This document shows positions 1 to 5,001 of a stretch of DNA of 10,256 nucleotides, in pieces. Position 1 is the first letter of the stretch; every line of letters begins with the position of its first letter. The notes under the pieces are model-generated. The model saw only the letters and a program-made list of their open reading frames with translations, searched no databases and was not told the origin of the DNA. Location of the stretch: the NCBI GenBank assembly GCA_903866425.1, contig CAIPNN010000044.1, forward strand, positions 1-10,256, read 5' to 3'. A program made the translations under genes and the position numbers. The stretch comes from an uncultured Actinomycetes bacterium. GTDB lineage: Bacteria > Actinomycetota > Thermoleophilia > Miltoncostaeales > Miltoncostaeaceae.

Positions 1-104
1 ACCTGATGGGGGACCGGCCCGAGGGGTAGCCAGAGTGCGAGAACCTCGCGAATCGGTGCCGCCTGGGCATCGCCGCCGCCCGGGCCCCGATACCGTCGTT
101 GCTG

Positions 105-546
105 GTGGCCACTGACGACCAGATCCGGGAGTCGCAACGCGCCGCGTGGACGCAGCTGTCGTCCGGGTGGCGCAAGTGGGAGCTGGCCATCATGCAGCAA
201 CTCGGCCCGGTCGCCGAGTCGATGATCGAACAGATGGGCGGGGGCGACGGCACCCGGCATCTTCCGCTTCGCCGAGCCCGGATCGGTGGGCGCGCTCTTC
301 CAGCAGGCGGGCCTTGGTGACGTCTCCGAGTGGGACGTCGCTGTGGGGCTGGTGGCGTCGTCGCCCGAGCAGTACTGGCAGATGATGGGCGAGCACGTGT
401 CACCGGCAGCCGTGGCGTTCGCCGGCATGGACGATGCCGCCCGGCAGCGCGTACGCGCACGCACCATCGCCGGCCTTCAGGCCTTCGATGGCAGCGGCGC
501 CGTGCGTGTGCCGGGCGCCGCGCGCTGCATCGTGGCCACCAAGTAG
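105..546 (+). pseudogene. Broken SAM-dependent methyltransferase (core deleted)
   Basis: Two pieces of one class I SAM-dependent methyltransferase lie in different frames. The N-terminal piece (GTG at 105, or TTG at 99, to about 240) reads ATDDQIRESQRAAWTQLSSG and continues as a helical start typical of UbiE/Coq5-like methyltransferases. The C-terminal piece (about 241-546, shifted by one frame) reads PGIFRFAEPGSVGALF and runs to RVPGAARCIVATK, the usual end of the same family. Together they make about 146 residues against roughly 270-280 in relatives I recall. The missing part is the Rossmann core with the glycine-rich SAM-binding loop. The N-terminal frame ends at a stop at 318-320 after unrelated residues, so no active enzyme can be made. 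A possible -10 box (TACCGT, 91-96) lies just before the start. An internal deletion of about 125-130 codons near 236-245 is my inference; an assembly error is the main alternative. Confidence 0.72.
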
Positions 547-583
547 CTCACCGCGCCTCGTCGTCCCCACGGTGAGGACGACG
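547..583 (+). terminator. Hairpin with two alternative stems after the methyltransferase remnant
   Basis: Directly after the stop codon at 544-546, CGTCGTCC (559-566) pairs perfectly with GGACGACG (576-583) around a 9-nt loop. No U tract follows, which is common for terminators in GC-rich actinomycetes. A second perfect pairing, CTCACCG (547-553) with CGGTGAG (570-576), uses part of the same bases, so the two stems exclude each other. It is probably a terminator for the upstream gene; an attenuator-like role ahead of the glycosylase gene is possible but unsupported. Confidence 0.45.
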
Positions 584-666
584 GATCACGGCCGTGCACC
601 GCTCGCCCCGGGCATATCCTCGGCCCGCCGTGGAATGCCGTCAATCATCAACGCAAAGGGGCTGAG

Positions 667-1455
667 GTGCCTGAGGGGCACACCATCCACCGGGCCGCGC
701 GGCGCCACGCCGAATTGCTGGCGGGGCACGAGGTGCACACGGAGTCGCCCCAGGGGCGCTTTGCCGATGGCGCTGCGGCCCTCGATGGCCACCAGCTGCT
801 GCAGGTGGATGCCCACGGCAAGCACCTCTTCTACCGCTTTGACGACGACCTGCTGCTGCACGTGCACCTGGGCCTGTTCGGGCGGTTCAACGTGTACACG
901 GCCGACCCCCCGGAGCCGCGGGGCGCGCTGCGCCTTCGCATGCAGGCCGGCGACGCCACGGTCGACCTGCGCGGCCCCACGGCCTGCGAGCTGATGGATG
1001 CCGACGACGAGGCGCGCCTGCTCGCGCGCCTCGGGCCCGACCCGCTTCGGGGCGACGCCGACCCCGAGCGCGCATGGCAGCGCATCCACAAGAGCACGCG
1101 GCCCATCGGCGCGCTGGTGATGGATCAGTCGGTGATGGCCGGCGTGGGCAACGTCTACCGCGCCGAGGCGCTGCACGTGCAGCGCATTCACCCCGAGCGC
1201 GAGGGCCGGTCGCTCACGCGTGCGGAGTTCGACGCCCTGTGGGCCACCATCACCACCATGCTTGGCGACGGCGTGCGTGCCGGGCGCATCATCACCGTCA
1301 CCGCCGAGGATGCCGGCAAGCCACGGTCACGCTTGAAGCGCGGTGAGCGCACCTATGTGTACAAGCAGTCGGCGTGCCGGTCGTGCGGTGGCGCGGTGAG
1401 CGTGTGGGACATGGCCGGCCGCCGTGCGTGGGCCTGCACGGCGTGTCAGCGCTGA
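667..1455 (+). CDS. nei: Nei/Fpg-family DNA glycosylase (endonuclease VIII, Nei1-like)
   Basis: A bifunctional DNA glycosylase/AP lyase that removes oxidised bases in base excision repair. The start GTG at 667 is fixed by the family N terminus MPEGHTIHR, in which Pro2 is the Schiff-base nucleophile and Glu3 the general acid; an SD-like AAGGGG lies at 656-661. Lys52 in GKHLF is the conserved DNA-contact lysine. The helix-two-turn-helix region spans about residues 145-175 (IGALVMDQSVMAGVGNVYRA). A C-terminal zinc finger has Cys237, Cys240, Cys257 and Cys260, with the arginine-bearing turn GRRAW at 251-255. At 262 residues it is full length, and all expected catalytic and DNA-binding residues are present. 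The SPQGRFAD and LRGPT stretches resemble mycobacterial Nei1 more than Fpg (MutM), so a primary 8-oxoguanine role is less likely. Its 3' end overlaps the convergent protease gene by 10 nt. Confidence 0.93.
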   Translation: MPEGHTIHRAARRHAELLAGHEVHTESPQGRFADGAAALDGHQLLQVDAHGKHLFYRFDDDLLLHVHLGLFGRFNVYTADPPEPRGALRLRMQAGDATVDLRGPTACELMDADDEARLLARLGPDPLRGDADPERAWQRIHKSTRPIGALVMDQSVMAGVGNVYRAEALHVQRIHPEREGRSLTRAEFDALWATITTMLGDGVRAGRIITVTAEDAGKPRSRLKRGERTYVYKQSACRSCGGAVSVWDMAGRRAWACTACQR

Positions 1456-2663
1456 GGCATTCCCTCGGGTTCGGTGTGCAGCGTCACCCCGTTGAGGTTG
1501 TCGGGACGCCAGATGCGGGCGCCCACGTCGAGCACGTTGAGCCCTGCCGGCCGTGGGCCCCAGTTGGCTGGGGCGCGGGCCACACCCGTTGGGTGCGCCG
1601 GGCTGAGCGCAACGGGCACCGTGGCAAACGGGGTCGCGTTGCTGTCGAACTGCACGTAGACCACTGCCCGCCAGTTGGTACCCCGTGCGCTCACACGTAC
1701 CGGAATACCCGTGCCCACAAGTCGCCCGGCACGGACGGAGGCCGCAACCGGGCCTGCCTGGTCAACCGCAAGCGCGGGGTCGCCAAACAGGCGTGCCCCG
1801 GTCTGGCGCTTCAGCCACGCGGCCACCGGGCCGGGCTTGGCAAACACGGACGTGCGCTGCTCCCGGGGCGCCCTGCAGTTATTCAGGCGTCCCCACGACA
1901 CCACCCCGACAACCGCTGACAGGTTCGGGGTCACGAGTGGGCCGCCCGAGTCGCCCCCGCAGGTGGCGCCGTCGAGCGGCGGGGTGGTGTCCGATGGCCC
2001 AGCGGCGGTACAGATCTCGGTCGTTGGGGACACCGTCACGGTGCCCCCGCTCAGTGCCGTGCCACCGCACGCCGAAGCGGCAACCGCGACGGTCCAGGTC
2101 TGCCGCAGGTCGTTCGACATCGCCTTGGCCTCAGGCGTAAAGCCGTAGCCCAGCGCGGTAACGGGCGACCCCTTTGCGGGCACGCTGCGCGAGATGGCCT
2201 GCGGTGCGGTGGGTGCTGCGCTCGCCATCTCCACCAGTGCGATGTCGCTCTGCTGGCGTTGTCCCCACATCGAGTACCAAAAGGAGCCGGGGATGACGAA
2301 GCGACGGGCAGCGATTACCGGCTGGCCATCCAGATTGGCGAACCGCACCTGAAGCCCACGGCTGCGGATGTCCGCGGCGTTGTCGAGATTCTCCTCCTGA
2401 GCGCAGTGCGCGGCGGTCATTACGTAGCGGGGCGAGATGAGGGTGCCACCGCAGAACTTGACCACCGTGCCCGTGCCCTCCTGGCGGTCTTCCAGCGCGA
2501 CCGCCCAGGGGAAGGTGCCCATCGCCACCGGCTGGCTGCTCACGGACATCTCGCGTTGGGAGCCAGTCCCGGCGGATGCACTGGGCAGCAACGCCAGTGC
2601 TGCTGCAGCAGCCAGCATCAGTGGCGCGGGGTGGGAGCGGAGGCGGGGGAACATGCGCCGCAT
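1446..2663 (-). CDS. Exported chymotrypsin-fold serine protease (S1 family)
   Basis: A 405-residue secreted peptidase. I chose the ATG at 2663, because it forms TAATG with the upstream stop and begins a clear signal peptide: MRRMFPRLRSH, a hydrophobic run at 14-27, and a cut near ASA (29-31). The catalytic triad is His86 (TAAHC), Asp140 (SDIALVEM) and Ser239 (GDSGGP), so it should be active. Likely disulfides are Cys71-Cys87 and Cys235-Cys263, with Cys199 and Cys218 also present. Two departures from trypsin are visible. The mature N-terminal IVGG is replaced by SVSSQ (about 40-44), and the S1-pocket position six residues before Ser239 is Ala233 rather than Asp, so trypsin-like Arg/Lys specificity is not expected. 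After the catalytic domain (about 38-287), some 115 residues (290-405) form a C-terminal region I do not recognise. It is encoded downstream of, and coupled to, the zinc-ribbon gene. The natural substrate is unknown. Confidence 0.9.
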   Translation of the reverse strand: MRRMFPRLRSHPAPLMLAAAAALALLPSASAGTGSQREMSVSSQPVAMGTFPWAVALEDRQEGTGTVVKFCGGTLISPRYVMTAAHCAQEENLDNAADIRSRGLQVRFANLDGQPVIAARRFVIPGSFWYSMWGQRQQSDIALVEMASAAPTAPQAISRSVPAKGSPVTALGYGFTPEAKAMSNDLRQTWTVAVAASACGGTALSGGTVTVSPTTEICTAAGPSDTTPPLDGATCGGDSGGPLVTPNLSAVVGVVSWGRLNNCRAPREQRTSVFAKPGPVAAWLKRQTGARLFGDPALAVDQAGPVAASVRAGRLVGTGIPVRVSARGTNWRAVVYVQFDSNATPFATVPVALSPAHPTGVARAPANWGPRPAGLNVLDVGARIWRPDNLNGVTLHTEPEGMPQR

Positions 2664-2947
2664 TATTCCAGTGAACCCCCGCAGCGTGGGCACGGGTCGC
2701 CCGCGGTCCACACCATCACGGCATCTGCGCCGCACGCCCGGCACTTGGGCATGAGTTCGTCGGCCATGTCGTCGTCGGGCGAGAACGCCGAGCCGTCAAT
2801 GCGGCGTGCCACCACCACGTCGTCCAGCTGACCGCATTCGCAGCACCCCACGGTGGTGGTGCGGTTGTGGAGGTCGTGTCCGGGGCCGCCCACCACCACG
2901 GCCCGCCGGTCGCACAGAGCACATTCGTATTGTCGACGTCCGCTCAC
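2663..2947 (-). CDS. Small double zinc-ribbon protein
   Basis: A 94-residue soluble protein with four CxxC knuckles: Cys9/Cys12, Cys35/Cys38, Cys69/Cys72 and Cys86/Cys89. They suggest two zinc ribbons joined by an acidic linker (about 51-65, including SPDDDMADE). There is no signal peptide or membrane segment, so it should be cytoplasmic. The GTG start at 2947 is well supported by a strong Shine-Dalgarno, AGGAGGTGG (2962-2954). The stop codon shares one base with the ATG of the protease gene, so the two form one translationally coupled operon. Such ribbons often bind nucleic acid or partner proteins, but nothing here shows which. A link to expression or handling of the protease is inferred only from the coupling. 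I recognise no named family beyond zinc ribbon. Confidence 0.78.
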   Translation of the reverse strand: MSGRRQYECALCDRRAVVVGGPGHDLHNRTTTVGCCECGQLDDVVVARRIDGSAFSPDDDMADELMPKCRACGADAVMVWTAGDPCPRCGGSLE

Positions 2948-2953
2948 TCAGCG

Positions 2954-2962
2954 CCACCTCCT
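2954..2962 (-). promoter_or_regulatory. Strong Shine-Dalgarno deciding the zinc-ribbon GTG start
   Basis: Read on the minus strand, AGGAGGTGG is close to a full anti-16S match. Its AGGAGG core ends 9 nt before the GTG at 2947. It is one of the strongest ribosome binding sites in the window and argues against other starts for the zinc-ribbon gene. Confidence 0.8.
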
Positions 2963-2967
2963 CTGGG

Positions 2968-2995
2968 TTGTTGATGTGCCACGTCTGGCTAGGGT
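2968..2995 (+). promoter_or_regulatory. Candidate promoter for the 283-residue exported protein
   Basis: TTGTTG (2968-2973) and TAGGGT (2990-2995) are spaced 16 bp apart and lie 46 bp before the ATG at 3041. TAnnnT is a usual actinobacterial -10 form. Transcription would start near 3002 and leave a leader carrying the CAGGAG ribosome site at 3025-3030. It is a match by eye only. Confidence 0.35.
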
Positions 2996-3040
2996 GCATG
3001 GTGCCTGTCCGTTCCGCGACTTCACAGGAGACCCCGACCC

Positions 3041-3892
3041 ATGGCCACCCGTACCGCAGTGGTGCTCTCGCTCGCCGGCGCATGCGCCCTTTCGCTCGGG
3101 GGTATCCAGGCCTCCGCCCTCGCGAGCCCCGCCACGGGTTTTACGAGTCCCTTTTCCGGAACGCCACGTTACGAGCGCTTCGCCCCCAAGCAGGCAACGA
3201 CACCGGCACAGATCAACGCCCCGCTCGGCCAGCGTGCAGCCGACCGGCTTGCCGTTGACATCGGTCTCGATCCGAAGAAGGTCTTCACACCAAAGCAGTA
3301 CGCCCTGTTTGTGTCGGGCAAGGGTGTGGACGGCCAGGCCGCACCGGCGAAGTTGGTGGACGAAAGCGTGAAGATCCTCACCAACACCAGGCGCCGCCCG
3401 CTCTACTCGAACGTTGATGGCCAGCTGACCGCGACGGTGCTCGCGAGCTATGGGGTGATGGTCAACACGGCGGGCATGCTGGAGAGCCCCGCCAACACCG
3501 ATGCGCCCACCAGGCAGGTGAACAGCGTGCTGATGCCCGGTGGCTACATGGGCCAGTGGTGCAGGGCCAACGGCGCCGAGAAGTCGATGCGCAACCTCTA
3601 CGCATCGGCATACACGCGTGAGGCCGTGTACGGGAATGCCTCACAGCAGCAGTCGGGTGTGGCGCAGTTGGTTGCCAACCAGAAGGCTGGCACCACAACG
3701 ACGGTGGGCATGTCGATGGCGCCGTCGATCTGGATCGTCAACTTCGCGCTGATCTACACGCTCAACCCGAAGCTCGCGGCCAAGATGCCCGCGTGGTGGA
3801 CGCCCATTCCCGCCGACGTGGCAAGCGCAATCGCTGCAAGCCCCACCGGGCAGGTGCCCTGGAGCCAGTACAGCGCATCGTTCCCGCGCTGA
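3041..3892 (+). CDS. Exported protein of unknown function
   Basis: A 283-residue protein that I do not recognise. The ATG at 3041 follows CAGGAG (3025-3030) with a 10-nt spacer. Residues 1-28 form a signal peptide: a short MATRTA head, a hydrophobic run at 7-22, and a probable cut after SALA (25-28). The mature part is soluble-looking, without further membrane helices or lipobox. It has one cysteine (Cys174) and no visible repeat or catalytic motif. A conserved-looking core at about 166-260 is rich in aromatic and small residues, including GGYMGQWCRANGAEKS (167-182), MAPSIWIVNF (226-235) and MPAWWTPIPADV (249-260). The basic, proline-rich head of the mature protein (30-60) looks like a flexible linker. 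It is divergent from the zinc-ribbon/protease operon across 93 bp. The single cysteine makes an internal disulfide impossible. Confidence 0.8.
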   Translation: MATRTAVVLSLAGACALSLGGIQASALASPATGFTSPFSGTPRYERFAPKQATTPAQINAPLGQRAADRLAVDIGLDPKKVFTPKQYALFVSGKGVDGQAAPAKLVDESVKILTNTRRRPLYSNVDGQLTATVLASYGVMVNTAGMLESPANTDAPTRQVNSVLMPGGYMGQWCRANGAEKSMRNLYASAYTREAVYGNASQQQSGVAQLVANQKAGTTTTVGMSMAPSIWIVNFALIYTLNPKLAAKMPAWWTPIPADVASAIAASPTGQVPWSQYSASFPR

Positions 3893-3916
3893 CCGCAGTC
3901 TGGCGACGCGGATGCG

Positions 3917-3948
3917 TGGTGTATGGTTGGTGTATGAGTCGCACCAAC
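3917..3948 (+). promoter_or_regulatory. vapBC leaderless promoter and repeat operator
   Basis: TATGGT (3922-3927) ends exactly 6 nt before the vapB ATG at 3934, which places the transcription start on the A of the start codon. Lying over it is a perfect 9-bp direct repeat, TGGTGTATG at 3917-3925 and 3928-3936, with a period of 11 bp or about one helical turn. GTTGGTG (3926-3932) and CACCAAC (3942-3948) also form a perfect 7-bp inverted repeat. Spaced repeats over the promoter are typical of autoregulatory antitoxin operators, so binding by VapB or VapBC is likely. Confidence 0.6.
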
Positions 3949-4137
3949 ATTGATATTGACGATGCCGCATGCGCTGCGGTCATGGATCGCTACGGGCTGC
4001 AGTCGAAGCGTGAGGCGGTGAATCTCGCACTTCGCCTCGCTGCGGTTGAACCCCTGGGCACCGAGCGCGCGCTTGCCCTCGAGGGGTCGGGCTGGGACGG
4101 TGACCTCGACGAGATGCGTGCCGCACGCAGCGCGTGA
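3934..4137 (+). CDS. vapB: VapB-family antitoxin
   Basis: A 67-residue antitoxin that should bind and silence the VapC RNase and repress its own operon. The N-terminal strand MSRTNIDIDD followed by helices (AACAAVMDRYGLQSKREAVNLAL) is a ribbon-helix-helix DNA-binding fold typical of the VapB/DUF2191 type. The C-terminal tail LALEGSGWDGDLDEMRAAR has the tryptophan-plus-acidic signature that enters the VapC active groove. I chose the ATG at 3934 because the -10 box TATGGT lies exactly 6 nt upstream, leaving no room for a leader. The longer in-frame opening from 3793 runs through the end of the previous gene and is not family-like. Its TGA overlaps the vapC start by 4 nt (GTGA), so the two are translationally coupled. 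Confidence 0.87.
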   Translation: MSRTNIDIDDAACAAVMDRYGLQSKREAVNLALRLAAVEPLGTERALALEGSGWDGDLDEMRAARSA

Positions 4138-4541
4138 TCCTGCTCGATACCTCGGCGTGGGTGGAATTTCTGCGCGGTACCGGGTCGGCCACTGCACGCG
4201 AGGTGCGTGCGTTGGTAGGTGGTGATGCGGAGATCGCCACGTGCGATGCCATCCGCATGGAGGTGCTGGCGGGCGCACGCGGTCGGGCGCACTTGGCCGA
4301 CCTGCGCGCCCTGCTCGCCCGCTGCGTCAACCTGCCGCTCGAGCCCGAGGACTACGAGGTGGCCGCGTCGCTGTATCGCACCTGCCGGCAGAACGGCGAG
4401 ACCGTGCGCAAGCTGGTCGATTGCCTCATTGCGGCCAGCGCCATCCGCCACGACGTGGCCCTGCTGTACCTGGACGCCGACTTCGACGCCATCGCGCGTC
4501 ACTCGGCGCTGCGGGCTTACGCAGCCGGCGGGGCACCCTGA
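4134..4541 (+). CDS. vapC: VapC-family PIN-domain RNase toxin
   Basis: A 135-residue PIN-domain endoribonuclease, the toxin of the pair. VapC enzymes cut tRNA or rRNA to slow growth when the antitoxin is degraded; the target here cannot be told from the sequence. The Mg-binding acidic set is complete: Asp5 (ILLDTSAWVEF), Glu43 (IRMEVLAGAR), Asp96 (KLVDCLIAASA) and Asp114/Asp116 (LYLDADFDAIA), so the toxin looks active. The start is GTG at 4134, overlapping the vapB stop. The 3' end overlaps the convergent DUF1330 gene by 25 nt. Length is normal for the family. Confidence 0.92.
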   Translation: MILLDTSAWVEFLRGTGSATAREVRALVGGDAEIATCDAIRMEVLAGARGRAHLADLRALLARCVNLPLEPEDYEVAASLYRTCRQNGETVRKLVDCLIAASAIRHDVALLYLDADFDAIARHSALRAYAAGGAP

Positions 4542-4825
4542 GCGATGATGATGTCGAGCGTCGCGGCACCTTCACGCAGTGCGATGGCAGCCTGGTAGCC
4601 ATCTGACGCGTAGCAGTCCTTTGCCGCCTGGAAGCTCGGGAACTCGATCACGAACGGGCGTCCCGCCGGTGTGCCCTCGGCCACCTCGAACACGTCGCCC
4701 CGAGCGACCGGCCTGCCGCCAGCAGCGCCGATGACCGGGCCAGCCACGTCCACGTAGCCCTGAAATTGTTCCGGGTCGGTGATTATTGCGCTCACCAGCC
4801 AGTAGCCCTTTCCCTCTGACGCCAT
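4517..4825 (-). CDS. DUF1330 small protein
   Basis: A 102-residue cytoplasmic protein of the DUF1330 family, which has a ferredoxin-like alpha/beta dimeric-barrel fold. Visible family traits are the strand KGYWLVSAIITDPEQFQGYV (6-25), the GGRPVARG turn (36-43), the VIEFPSFQAAKDCYAS block (59-74) and YQAAIALR (77-84). The ATG at 4825 begins the domain directly and is preceded by GAGGAG with about 9 nt spacing. An in-frame extension to 4972 adds arginine-rich, non-family residues and is rejected. Members have no established enzymatic role that I can state. Its stop lies inside the 3' end of vapC. It is divergent from the propeller gene across 176 bp. Confidence 0.88.
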   Translation of the reverse strand: MASEGKGYWLVSAIITDPEQFQGYVDVAGPVIGAAGGRPVARGDVFEVAEGTPAGRPFVIEFPSFQAAKDCYASDGYQAAIALREGAATLDIIIAQGAPPAA

Positions 4826-4849
4826 GCGTGCCGCTCCTCGTCGGGGCCC

Positions 4850-4865
4850 GCGGGTACGCACCCGC
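4850..4865. promoter_or_regulatory. 16-bp palindrome between DUF1330 and propeller genes
   Basis: GCGGGTACGCACCCGC is a perfect inverted repeat, with 6-bp arms around a 4-nt centre. It lies 25 bp upstream of the DUF1330 start and 137 bp upstream of the propeller gene. It could be a regulator site or a hairpin in the DUF1330 mRNA leader; no terminator-like U run follows on either strand. Confidence 0.4.
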
Positions 4866-5001
4866 AGCGCCACCGTCATCGTCACCCACTGGGTCGTGCA
4901 CCGCAAGGCGACCTCGGGGCGTGGACTGCGCATTCCCGCCCGGGTGCAGCCGCTAGCCTCCTCAATACCCACCTGCTCGTACCGTTCCCGAAAGGCCCCG
5001 C

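Noticed and set aside
1..104. Possible end of an upstream gene
   Set aside because: The two short frames that open here end quickly or read as low-complexity Arg/Pro/Gly, with no recognisable protein end.
586..1191. 201-codon minus-strand opening across the glycosylase gene
   Set aside because: The opposite strand encodes a complete Nei protein with all motifs, and this opening lacks any domain signal.
2664..2744. Longer start for the protease
   Set aside because: It would put 27 arginine-rich residues before the signal peptide and overlap the zinc-ribbon gene; the TAATG start fits better.
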